From Stramenopiles sp. TOSAG23-2 (lineage: Eukaryota > Sar): DNA of 43,981 nt. A program made the position numbers and the translations under genes. This document shows, in pieces, positions 1 to 10,700 of the stretch. The number at the start of each line of letters is the position of its first letter. The first letter of the stretch is position 1. The notes beneath the pieces were generated by a model. That model ran no database searches. It was not told the DNA's origin and saw nothing but the letters and a program-made list of their open reading frames with translations. The DNA is taken from assembly GCA_900128395.1 (NCBI GenBank), contig LT649290.1:1-43981 (forward strand), written 5' to 3'.

Positions 1-105
1 GCAACTACACGTACTAAAACTTGTCCATGTGATGGTTTAGGTACTGGAATGGTACAGACTTCGACTTTAATTTTATTGAAATCTGCATTTTTTTCAACAA
101 TATAA
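1..105 (+). CDS. 3' end of an unidentified gene (partial)
   Basis: An open frame enters from the left edge and ends at TAA (103-105), giving 34 residues that include a CPCDGLGTGM stretch and end in FFSTI. The composition looks coding: Thr, Cys and Gly are present and the first 80 bases are much less AT-rich than the spacer that follows. The last few codons lie inside the 252-bp tandem repeat that starts near 80, so part of this gene end was duplicated downstream. I recognise no family. It could be a chance open frame, because only 34 codons are visible. Confidence 0.4.
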   Translation, partial: ATTRTKTCPCDGLGTGMVQTSTLILLKSAFFSTI

Positions 106-545
106 AATGCTTTTTGTGTGTCTGGAATGGAGGTATCTATTGCAGATGGTCCATTTCCCATGATAATGATGACGAATATGTCGCTAAAAAGTTTTCAATT
201 TGCCTAAATTTGCAATTTAAATTAATGAAAAAATTGTTGAAAAAAAAAATATATAAAAAAAAGAAACAAAAATCTGATATAATATACAGTATATATATAT
301 ATATATATAATTTAAATTGTATACGTACAAAAATCTGCATTTTTTTCAACAATATAAAATGCTTTTTGTGTGTCTGGAATGGAGGTATCTATTGCAGATG
401 GTCCATTTCCCATGATAATGATGACGAATATGTCGCTAAAGTTTTCAATTTGCCTAAATTTGCAATTTAAATTAATGAAAAAATTGTTGTTGGAAAAAAA
501 AAATATATATAAAAAAGAAACGAAAATCTGATATATAATCAGGTA
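80..545. repeat. Two-copy tandem repeat, 252-bp period, diverged
   Basis: A block starting at ATCTGCATTTTTTTC (81) recurs at 333. Most of the first 150 bases are identical; the copies then differ by small indels in A-runs and AT microsatellites. Unlike the perfect duplications in 5.9-12.5 kb, these copies have diverged, so this is an older natural duplication. The repeat covers the end of the upstream open frame and its 3' flank. Open frames across it look fortuitous. Confidence 0.85.
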
Positions 546-1093
546 TATATTTATTTCAATTAATATATAAATAGCAAGTAACAGAAATATGTATTCTTAT
601 TGCTTGGATTGGATATACAATATATTCTTTTTTTTCTAGTTTTGTTTTTGGTTTTGCATTCTCTGGACATATATAATATAGATCTTCCGGTCTCCAAATC
701 TATGTTTTCCCAGGAAGACTTTTTATTATTATATAATAAAAGTGGGGACTGATGCAATTAAGTTTAATAAGTTATTAAGTTATTACAGTGTTTCTTCTTC
801 GTCGGGGGGGGGGGCTGCCATCATACGGCCGTATTAATACAAGATATGACATCTAATAGTATATTATTATAATTGTAATGCTTTTTATATCCGTGTGGAT
901 CTTTCCAGAAACAATCGAGCCTACGCGAATTTTGAAAGACCAATATCCAATATTATATATATAAAAGACAAACGAGAAGAAGAGAGAATAGAAAGTGGAG
1001 AAGAGAGTGAGAGAGAGATTAATATATATATATATATTAGGAAATAAGTTGATATTTTAAAAGGAAGTTTATATTATATAATAAAATAATATC
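546..1093. other. Spacer upstream of the WD40 gene
   Basis: AT-rich spacer with no convincing coding frame. It holds a run of G near 806-814, a purine-rich GAGA stretch around 970-1020 and AT microsatellites just before the ATG at 1094. No RNA gene was recognised. Confidence 0.6.
954..967 (+). promoter_or_regulatory. TATA-like element
   Basis: TATATATATAAAAG lies about 130 bp before the WD40 gene ATG and is followed by a GA-rich stretch. The position and sequence suit a TATA box, but AT-rich DNA yields such strings by chance. Confidence 0.3.
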
Positions 1094-4000
1094 ATGCCAG
1101 ATAAATGGAAGATATTGAAAATATTGAAAGACCATACAGGTAGTGTCTGGTCAGTTGCATTTAATCATGATGGTACAAAGATTGTATCTGGCTCGGATGA
1201 TAATACAATACGTGTATGGAATGTTGATACTGGTGAATGTATATTAACATTGAAAGGTCATACAAATTATGTCACATCTAGTCTGCGTCGTCAGCCTCTT
1301 TCGACTCTTTCGAAAGAAAGATTCTATGTCACATCAGTTGGATTTAATCATGATGGTACAAAGATTGTATCTGGATCGTCTGATAATACAATACGTGTAT
1401 GGAATGTTGATACTGGTGAATGTATATTAACATTGAAAGGTCATACACGTAGTGTCTTATCAGTTGTATTTAATCATGATGGTACAAAGATCGTATCTGG
1501 ATCGTTGGATAAAACAATACGTGTATGGAATGTTGATACTGGTGAATGTATATTAACATTGAAAGGTCATACAGAATATGTCTACTCAGTTGGATTTAAT
1601 CATGATGGTACAAAGATTGTATCTGGATCGTTGGATAAAACAATACGTGTATGGAATGTTGATACTGGTGAATGTATATTAACATTGAAAGGTCATACAA
1701 ATTATGTCACATCTAGTCTGCGTCGTCAGCCTCTTTCGACTCTTTCGAAAGAAAGATTCTATGTCACATCAGTTGGATTTAATCATGATGGTACAAAGAT
1801 TGTATCTGGATCGTCTGATAATACAATACGTGTATGGAATGTTGATACTGGTGAATGTATATTAACATTGAAAGGTCATACAGGTGAAGTCAACTCAGTT
1901 GTATTTAATCATGATGGTACAAAGATTGTATCTGGATCGAAGGATAAAACAATACGTGTATGGAATGTTGATACTGGTGAATGTATATTAACATTGAAAG
2001 GTCATACAGAATATGTCGCATCAGTTGGATTTAATCATGATGGTACAAAGATCGTATCTGGATCGAAAGATGAAACAATACGTGTATGGAATGTTGATAC
2101 TGGTGAATGTATATTAACATTGATTAGTCATACAGGTGAAGTCAACTCAGTTGTATTTAATCATGATGGTACAAAGATTGTATCTGGATCGAAGGATAAA
2201 ACAATACGTGTATGGAATGTTGATACTGGTGAATGTATATTAACATTGAAAAGTCATACAGGTGATCAGTTGGATTTAATCATGATGGTACAAAGATTGT
2301 ATCTGGATCGGGTGATAAAACAATACGTGTATGGAAAGATCAAGACGCCGCCACACGTCCTGCAAAAGTATTACAACTCCTTCCAGAAAACATACGCCCT
2401 ACAGCAAAACTTGTTTTGAAACGCCTACCAAACATTTTAAACCCATTAAAGCAAGCATATACACAAAAACTAAAATTAACCGCACAAGTTGAAACAGCAA
2501 AAAAAACATTGCAACAAAAACAACAAAAACTACAAGATGCACAAAGTCAAATTAAGACTCTTCTTGCTAGTGCAATCAATGCAACCATATTAGTCCAAGT
2601 AACACAACAAGCAAATACAATTATTAATACCGCACAAGCCGAATTACAAAAAGCACAAAAACAACTCAAGGGAAAACAATCCGAACTGAAAAAAGCTCAA
2701 GCAAATTTAAAAGCAGTTATCAAGTCAACAATTACTACTATACAAAATGCTGACAAGGATCGCATTCAAAGATTACAAAACAAATTACAACAAGAAATCA
2801 ATGGACAAACTGGCAATGCATTTATATCCTTAAACAATACCTATGAATTTTGTTTAAATCGATTTATATATTCTTCTGGTCAAAATCGTGATCCAAAAAA
2901 TATTCTATCCTATTTGAACAAAGTTCAAGATCGAAAACAACAATTGCAAGGGAAAAATTTAACACTTCCACAATTACATCGTAAATCCTCAGATACTACT
3001 GGTAAAACAGTTGCTATATCAAATCCAAAACTATTTGATTTTTCATACCTTGCTGCATTGGCAAATTTAAAAGAACGTTCAGGAAAAATTGAAACTAATA
3101 TAGTAAACAGAAATGAAATGTTTTTTGATGTCATTGTGATTGGTGCCGGGGTACATGAACAAATATTTCAAAATACATTACGTTCTGAAAATTCCAAATT
3201 ACAAGTATTAACAATTGAACGTGGAGAAATTCCATGTGAAACATTTTCTGCTGCAAGTGATCGTGTGAATTCAAATAGTAGTGTTCGTATGGCAGATGAA
3301 GATGTTCAAGCAATTCCATCAGTTGGAAATATTAATACTTTTTTTTTAGGTTTGTTACAATTGGATGATGTAACAGCAGATGGCCTTGGACCACTTGGTA
3401 ATTTTGCAAAAGTTGCAACTATTAATCGTTCATTATCAAATAATGATATTTTATTTGGTTGGGAAGTTGTTACAGTGACAGCAAGAGGAAGAAACAATAA
3501 CAGCAACAACAACAACAATATAAATGTCAATTTGCGTGAACCTTTGAAAAGAACAAAGCAATACGAGGTACAAATTCGACGCAGAGGAACGACGAGAAAT
3601 ACAATTACAATATATTGCCCAGTCGTTGTTGATGCTCGTGGTATTGGTGTTCCAAAGTTTCCACCAATTAATTATGGAAATCAGCGTGTGAATACAGTTG
3701 CAACCGATTTTCGACAACAATTTTATGCAAATCCTTCTGTTGAAACGTTTCCAAAAGTAGTTCATTCCAAAGACTTTTATGAAATGACAACACTATTGAA
3801 TGATCCATATGGCCCATTTGCAAATAAAAAAGTTGCTGTAGTGGGTTCTGGTGATTCTGGGAAAACAATTATGGAATTTTTAACTCGAGTTGGCGTTGGT
3901 GCAGCTGGATTTGGTGGTGGGAACATTGCTGGAGGCACAGCTATTCCAATATGGATTGGGCAAAAAGATCGCACACAAGCGGAATATGAAGCTACATCCC

Positions 4001-5043
4001 GTGCACGCTATCGTCCATTAGGTGCAAAATTTCCAAGACGAGCAAGTGACAATGTATTACAAGGTGCCTGCCCATTGATTAAAGCGTTTCCTGGTAGATT
4101 GAATCGAATTACACAGCAACAAAATGGGAAACTAAGCCTTCGAATTAGTCAAAATAATAATACAAATATCGAAGTGGATGTTGTAGTATTAGCAACTGGT
4201 TTATTACCAGATTATACATTATTCCAAAACTTCCCAGGAATAGATTCAAGACGGCAAATAACAAATGAAACGCAAAGCACTGAACGTATTGATTGCGAGC
4301 AACTTGTTGGCGTAAAACGTGTTGATGCTTCTCCATTTGCAATAATTCCATTAAAACGAATAAAAGATTCCAATGTATTTTTTATTGGACCCGGTGGTGG
4401 TGATTTTATTAACAATAATGCTGTATTGTTACGAAAAATTGAAAAAGCAGGGAAAGATTTAGGTAGACCTGGGTTAGGTAAAATTTTTGGAATCAGTGAA
4501 AATGTTGTAGCCATATTTGCATTAGGTCCAATTAGTGAATATACAGCTCGATTCATCGATGTATTTTCACAACCTGATGGACAAACGCGAAATTTACAAC
4601 AAAATATTCCAATAGCACAAAGTGAAATAATTGGACAAGTGAATCGAAATGCACAAGTTGATTTAATTATACCAAATATTTTGCCAAGCAATATGCTTCA
4701 ATCTATAATTTCACGTGTGAATGATCAAGAATTGATTAAAGAATTTATATTACTTCGTGTTTTATATAATTTATTTCCATTCCGATTAAATGATAATCTT
4801 CGTGAGTTAGTCATTAAAATAAGGCAAGATGGAAATACATTGCAGTATAAAATATTGGATTGTCAATTAGATGCCAGTTCAAGAAATGAATTTACAAATA
4901 GGTGTACGAATGATAAATTTTTATCCCAATCGATTATTAATGTGGGTAGGGAAGTAAGAATTCGTATCAATGATTATACTCCTAGTATGAGTTTTGAGGA
5001 TCTTTGTAAGAATGCAGAAGATGTTACCTTTGGTCGTAGGTGA
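1094..5043 (+). CDS. WD40-repeat / coiled-coil / FAD-NAD(P) oxidoreductase fusion, one frameshift
   Basis: The first frame (1094-2419) encodes eight WD40 repeats of the form VxSVxFNHDGTKIVSG followed by TIRVWNVDTGEC, with a 126-bp period. A ninth repeat follows in the next frame and runs without a stop into 2416-5043. The join near 2264 looks like a 7-bp deletion when compared with sister repeats; restoring 7 bases makes 1319 codons. After the propeller come a Gln/Lys-rich coiled coil (about 2450-2740) and a flavoprotein region. That region has a first Rossmann motif DVIVIGAG (from 3127), a second motif VAVVGSGDSGK (about 3832) and an ATG-type motif VVLATGLLPDY (about 4180). The last 350 bp have no recognised domain. 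Family: flavin monooxygenase / pyridine-nucleotide oxidoreductase fold; the substrate is unknown. Two copies of a 19-residue insertion sit in repeats 2 and 5. The two frames could be separate genes, but the ninth repeat bridging them argues for one. Confidence 0.8.
1268..1335 (+). repeat. 57-bp in-frame insertion flanked by 11-bp direct repeats (copy 1)
   Basis: Inside WD40 repeat 2, TATGTCACATC occurs at 1268-1278 and again at 1325-1335, around a 46-bp segment absent from most sister repeats. The segment plus one direct repeat is 57 bp, exactly 19 codons, so the frame is kept. It contains the palindrome CTTTCGAAAG. The arrangement resembles insertion with target-site duplication. Confidence 0.75.
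1703..1770 (+). repeat. 57-bp in-frame insertion flanked by 11-bp direct repeats (copy 2)
   Basis: Identical to the segment at 1268-1335 and located at the same point of WD40 repeat 5. The 435-bp spacing equals three repeat units (183+126+126), so copy 2 most likely arose by duplication of repeats rather than by a second insertion. Confidence 0.75.
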
Positions 5044-5699
5044 AGCAAAACCAAATCTAAAATCAATGTAAGAGAGAAGAGAGAAAGAGAAAATAAATGA
5101 AATAAATGGCCAACCCGTTCAACGAGAATGAACATGATGGAAGGATCGAAACCATACTCGTGCTTGTATGGTGTATATTATAGAGAGTGTAGACGGTGCA
5201 TTTTACATCTTTACTAGATATATAGTAGGATTAACTCCATTTCTTGGATCGAATATTGAGCATACTATATTTATTTACCACACGGGAGGAGGAGAGATAA
5301 AAAATTATTTCATGTATAAGTTTTACCTGGTATAGTTGCTATAGTATTATAAGAATAATATATAATAATTAGAATAAATAATAATATAATATAGATTTTC
5401 TAGCTCTACTATATCAGGTAATTACAATGGGAGGAGGAAAGTCATTCTTACCCCCACCACCTGTTTTGCATGATGCTATATAATACAAAAGATGGGAAAA
5501 CAAAGATTGATACAAAAAACGAAAAACAGAAAGCAAGTATTTTTGGAGCCAGATATATTGTGTGTATACATACATATATGCATATTTACTTTAATTAAAC
5601 TACATTACGTAATAATTTTGTTTTTCGTTTTGTTTTCTCTATTTTTGTTTTTTGTATTTGGTTGTTGTAATTTTAAATTTTAAATTTTAAATATTAATC
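5044..5699. other. Spacer with one copy of a dispersed repeat
   Basis: Holds an AATAAA at 5092-5097 that may serve the upstream gene, a roughly 150-bp block (5145-5300) shared with 7240-7425, and AT-rich DNA up to the transporter ATG at 5700. A 63-codon open frame at 5492-5683 is hydrophobic and AT-driven and is not supported as a gene. Confidence 0.55.
5145..5300. repeat. Dispersed repeat, copy A
   Basis: Shares an ordered series of blocks with 7240-7425: GAAACC then ACTC, GCTTGTA, GAGTGT, TGCATTT, CTTTACTA, GGATT, CATTTCT, TATTGAGCAT, TATTTACC. Block order and spacing are kept although the copies are well diverged. It begins about 100 bp past the stop codon of the WD40 gene. There is no coding capacity; it may be a short non-autonomous element or a conserved 3' flank. 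Confidence 0.55.
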
Positions 5700-7217
5700 A
5701 TGGATAATAATACAAATGATAACAAAGAAGGAAAAAAACAGGATGATCCTTTGTACAAAACAAAGCAAGCAAGGAATGTAGCTACAATGGTCTTTTTGCA
5801 TTTATTACAAAATTTTATTACTATGCCGGTACGTATGGAAATATTAATGCCATATTTTAATTACGATACCGCTATTCCACTGTATTAAATCGTTCATTAT
5901 TAGGTACCTATTTAATGTCATTAATATTAAATCCATTAATGTTAGAATTATCAAATATATATGGTCTATTCCACTGTATTAAATCGTTCATTATTAGGTA
6001 CCTATTTAATGTCATTAATATTAAATCCATTAATGTTAGAATTATCAAATATATATGGTCGTTTACCAGTGATTCAATTTGGTATGTATTATAGTATAAT
6101 ATTAAAAGCATTTTCGTTAATAAATCCTACTGGTAATATGCAAATACTCACTTCGTTTCTAAGTGCACCAGGTATGGTAACTTTAAATTCATTTAATGTT
6201 TATATATCAGATTTATATAAATCATCAACTAATAGTAGTAAAGAACAAGCGGACATTGATTCAAAACAAATTGCAGTTGCACAATCACAAGTAATGGCAT
6301 ATAAATTTATTGGTTTAGTAGTAGGTCCAGTTGTTGGTGGATATTTATCAAAACGTAATGTACGTTTGCCATATGTAGCTGCTATTGTAGCAGGATTGAT
6401 TGAAATTTATTTAGGGCAAGGTTTAAATGAATATATGCCAATTGAAAAACGAAAAAAACAAATTGATTATCATAATTTAAATCCTTTGAAATTTTTAAAA
6501 TTATTTTTGTCAGGTGGTAAATTAATTTCACTTTCCATAATGCATGTATTGTATTTAATAACAAATCCACGTGGATATGGGACGACGGAAGATTTAGTAC
6601 GAACGGTATCATATGGAAGTGTCAATTTTGATGTGATGCAACGTAGTTATTTAAAATCATTTTCTAGTTTTGTTTCCGTTTTGGGATATGGATTTGGTGG
6701 CAAAATTTTAAAACAAATTGGTGTAGCAAAAATGTTTATTACATCATCGTATACATTGATATTACAACGTTTATATCAATGGTTATATTGCAAATCGGAA
6801 ATTTTAAAACAAATTGGTGTAGCAAAAATGTTTATTACATCATCGTATACATTGATATTACAACGTTTATATCAATGGTTATATTGCAAATCGGTATCGA
6901 TTGATTATATTTTAAATGTAATTAATGTTTCAAAACCATTAACAGATGTTTCATCCAATGTAATGTTGCGTCAAGAAGCACGTGAACAAGGTATTAAACC
7001 AGATGAATTGGAAATTATGCTAGGTAATTTAGAAGAAATGTCACTAGTTTTTTCCTATCCATGTTGGGCAATTGTATATGGTTGGTGTTTACGTAGCGGT
7101 GATGTTCGTCGATTTTATGGTATTTTAGCTGGATTGCATGTGCTGCAAAATATATTAGGTTTGTATGTTTTGAAAGGAGGTGGTACACGCTGCATTAATG
7201 AGAAGAGCAACAAATAA
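5700..7217 (+). CDS. MFS-type membrane transporter, broken by a frameshifting duplication
   Basis: Two collinear open stretches (5700-5888 and 5961-7217) encode one polytopic membrane protein. A short acidic/basic N-terminus leads into a first membrane segment (VATMVFLHLLQNFITMP). The next segment ends in an MFS loop 2-3-like motif (LSNIYGRLPVIQFG), followed by VVGGYLSKR, a charged central loop (EKRKKQIDYHNLNPLKFLKL) and a C-terminal helical half. A perfect 94-bp tandem duplication at 5873-6060 shifts the frame and introduces a stop; a second, in-frame 96-bp duplication lies at 6703-6894. Removing one copy of each, and allowing one missing T in the TTCC run near 5874, gives exactly 443 codons, a normal MFS length. 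The substrate cannot be inferred. The gene ends convergently with the RING gene. Confidence 0.7.
5873..6060. repeat. Perfect tandem duplication, 94 bp x 2
   Basis: Copies 5873-5966 and 5967-6060 are identical. The unit is not a multiple of three, so it breaks the transporter frame. The copy edges share at most one base. Confidence 0.95.
6703..6894. repeat. Perfect tandem duplication, 96 bp x 2
   Basis: Copies 6703-6798 and 6799-6894 are identical and in frame, duplicating 32 residues (ILKQIGVAKMF to WLYCKS) of a transporter membrane region. No homology is shared at the edges. Confidence 0.95.
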
Positions 7218-7702
7218 AATTTTATTATTATGTATATAAAAGAAACCTACTCTCGCGCTTGTAGAGTATTAGAGTGTGCCCAGACATGCATTTACAGCTT
7301 TACTAAAATTACTACTCGTAATTTTTTAGTGGTACAAAGTAAGGATTGAGTGCATTTCTGAGATAGAGTATTGAGCATTACGCATTACGAACCCGTAGTA
7401 TTTACCCTGGGAAGTAAAATTTATTTTTTATTTTTAACTTTTTATTCGTAGATTTCTAAACAGACGAGACATCAAAGAGCAAAGAGAAAAAAGTCTTTTT
7501 GTAAGAAGGAATGATACTCTCTCTCCTCTCTCGCAAAAATATCAACAATTAATATCGACCCTCTTAATATCTCTTCCCACTCCCCACTCTCTCCTATACT
7601 ACACGCACTCTAAAATGCTCCACGACCGCATGATACAAAAAAAACGTCTCGTATATCATATATCTTTTTACTCTTTGTGTCATTTAACAACACAAAACCT
7701 TT
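7218..7702. other. Convergent 3' spacer with dispersed repeat copy B
   Basis: Lies between the stops of the transporter (+) and the RING gene (-). Repeat copy B occupies 7240-7425; CT-rich DNA follows at about 7510-7610. Nothing coding is supported. Confidence 0.55.
7240..7425. repeat. Dispersed repeat, copy B
   Basis: Diverged partner of 5145-5300, again placed just after a gene's stop codon. It carries an extra segment of about 20 bp (GTAATTTTTTAGTGGTACAA region) missing from copy A. No open frame is conserved between the copies. Confidence 0.55.
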
Positions 7703-10700
7703 TCAACAATCAGTTATACTTGCTTTGCATACTGGGCAAGAGCTTTTATAACCCAACCATTCATCAATGCAATTTGCATGAAATTGATGTAAACATGGCA
7801 ATGTACGTAGACTATCCCCTTCTTTATAATCTTCCATGCATACCGTACATGATTTACTACAATTTGCATGAAATTGATGTAAACATGGCAATGTACGTAG
7901 ACTATCCCCTTCTTTATAATCTTCCATGCATACCGTACATGATTTACTAGTACCAGTATGTTTTGCAGATGGTACATAAACAAACTTGGGTAATCTTGTA
8001 ATTTCACTGACGGATGCACCACCTAATTTACGTCTAAAATTGCTACTAATATTATTACTACCACTACTATTATTATTACTACTACTTCTATTATGAACAT
8101 TCAGACTATTGTTATTTCTATTACGACCGATTCTTCCACCACTAACCCTGTTCATCAACAAAGGTGCAGGTATACCACGTGGCCTACCGTCTCTACCAAC
8201 ATTTCCAGGTCTATTATTCATAAATGATTGATATCGCTCTTCAATCGTATTATTTGTATTATTGTTGCGATTATTTGTACTGCTTTCACCTAATACTAAT
8301 TCAATCAACGCTTCCTCTGACATATCATTTACATCATCTACTGTCATTTCTAAATTATTTGCATTTGCAAAGGAATTTTGCAGTTGCCTTGCAAACTCTT
8401 CATCTGCACTAATTTGTCGTTCACGTTCCACATTTAATCGTGGTGGCGATAATCTCGTATTGTTGTTACTGTCATTTCTAAATTATTTGCATTTGCAAAG
8501 GAATTTTGCAGTTGCCTTGCAAACTCTTCATCTGCACTAATTTGTCGTTCACGTTCCACATTTAATCGTGGTGGCGATAATCTCGTATTGTTGTTACTGA
8601 CATTACCAATCGCAGCAAATAATGATGGCGGTGGCAATGATCTATTTGGGCGTGCAGTACTTTGGTTGCTACTGCTGTTGTTGTTATTGAAATTTTGGTA
8701 GATTTCCGGTGGTGGAGATAAGCTGATACGCGTATTTCTTACTTCTTTTTCGTTTATATATGCCCTTCCCCAGCTTAATTTCAAAACTTGGGCGTGCAGT
8801 ACTTTGGTTGCTACTGCTGTTGTTGTTATTGAAATTTTGGTAGATTTCCGGTGGTGGAGATAAGCTGATACGCGTATTTCTTACTTCTTTTTCGTTTATA
8901 TATGCCCTTCCCCAGCTTAATTTCAAAACATAAAATTTATTACCTTCATATACCGTTTCTCGTTCAACACGTCCTTCACCAAACGTTGTTTGCATACATA
9001 GACGTGCACTCATACTTGTATTGTAATACATATTATTTTCATCATTCCCATTTCTATCACCGTTCATATTTTCATTCAACATAGCTGATTGTGGCAAGAT
9101 ACGATCATTTACAATATCCTCAACAACTTGATCCAACGTCATGTTACTTGATAAACCATGGTCGATCCATTTGCATAATGTAAATATATCATGCGATGGA
9201 AACATTTCAGTCAATAAAGACATCCATTGTGTCCTTTCTTCATCATTGCCATTGGAATTGTTATTCATTGAGCTTTGCCTGCTATATCGTCTTGGTGGTG
9301 GTGGTGGTCTGAGCGGTGGTGGTGGTGGTGGCTGTGAAAATGTGACATTATTATTTCAGTCAATAAAGACATCCATTGTGTCCTTTCTTCATCATTGCCA
9401 TTGGAATTGTTATTCATTGAGCTTTGCCTGCTATATCGTCTTGGTGGTGGTGGTGGTCTGAGCGGTGGTGGTGGTGGTGGCTGTGAAAATGTGACATTAT
9501 TATTTTGATCAGTATTGTTTCCAACGTTTCCATTCTCATTGTCACCGGCACCATCGTCATCACCATCGTCATCACCATCATCAAGGCCTTCTACTTTGAT
9601 GGAGCTTCTTTTTACTTCTCTGTCCATGTAACCATCATCGTACAACACTGCAAATGTTCGATCTTGTTGATTTATTCTTACAATTACACCAGGATATCAT
9701 CACCATCATCAAGGCCTTCTACTTTGATGGAGCTTCTTTTTACTTCTCTGTCCATGTAACCATCATCGTACAACACTGCAAATGTTCGATCTTGTTGATT
9801 TATTCTTACAATTACACCAGGATAGTATCCAGGAAAAGAACGTTGTGTACCTTCTTTCCATAATGCCGTGATGCGATCTCCTACCACAATATCAGCAGTA
9901 TTACGTCCTCCTTCTTGTTCCGAGTTGCTGTTCATATTATAAGTTGGCAAGCGTCCATCGGCATACATATAACCATCGCCAAATTCATCTTCTTCTTCAT
10001 CATACATTTCATCTTCATCATTACCTAATAGATGCCTTGGTTTTGATGAGGTGACAAAGCGACGTTCACATGCTTTCTTCGTTGGCTCAGCAATATTTGG
10101 CAAATACGTACCTTTGCAACACTCTGGGCAAACGACAATTTGTGTAGTTTTATTACATGATTGATTATTCTTGTGGAACAAGTTATCATCTTCGTTATCA
10201 GATGGATTTGGTTCGATTTGAATCATATGACCACATTCAATGTTCATGCATTTTAAATATGGAGGAGAATCAAAGTTACGAGATTTCAATGCATTTTCAA
10301 TGGCATTTTGGATAGTATTATTTGCACGTCTCGTCGTTAACGCATTAGCTTTTTTCTTCCCATCTTTTTTCTTATCAATGATGCCACTCTCTGTCTCTAT
10401 TTCATCATCTTCTACGATTAAAATCTCTTTCGCAATATTTGACAATACAATTGATACACGGAAAAATTCCCCAATGCATGAATTCATTTCATCTACTAAA
10501 TTTAAATCGCTACGCTTCAATGTGATGATGCGATCTCTTACATCAACATCTGTATTACGAGTGGCTATTTCTTTTTGTTTTTCTTCTTCACCCCAATCAC
10601 TATGTTCTTTTACAATGTCCCGATGATGACCTACTATATCTTCTTCATCCAATGGCATGTTATCATTATCGTAGCTGCCGTATTCATCTTCACTTTCATC

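Noticed and set aside
137-470. Open frames across the 252-bp repeat
   Set aside because: The stop-free runs come from A/T homopolymers and the repeat itself; indels between copies are not in multiples of three.
5829-6000. A GT-AG intron from GTACGT (5830) to TTATTAG in the MFS gene
   Set aside because: Joining these sites gives GTA CCT ATT TAA, a stop, and the phase does not match the downstream frame.
7240-7425. U5-like spliceosomal RNA
   Set aside because: A CTTTACTAAAA string and an Sm-like site occur, but the invariant U5 loop GCCUUUUAC is absent and copy A lacks the Sm-like site.
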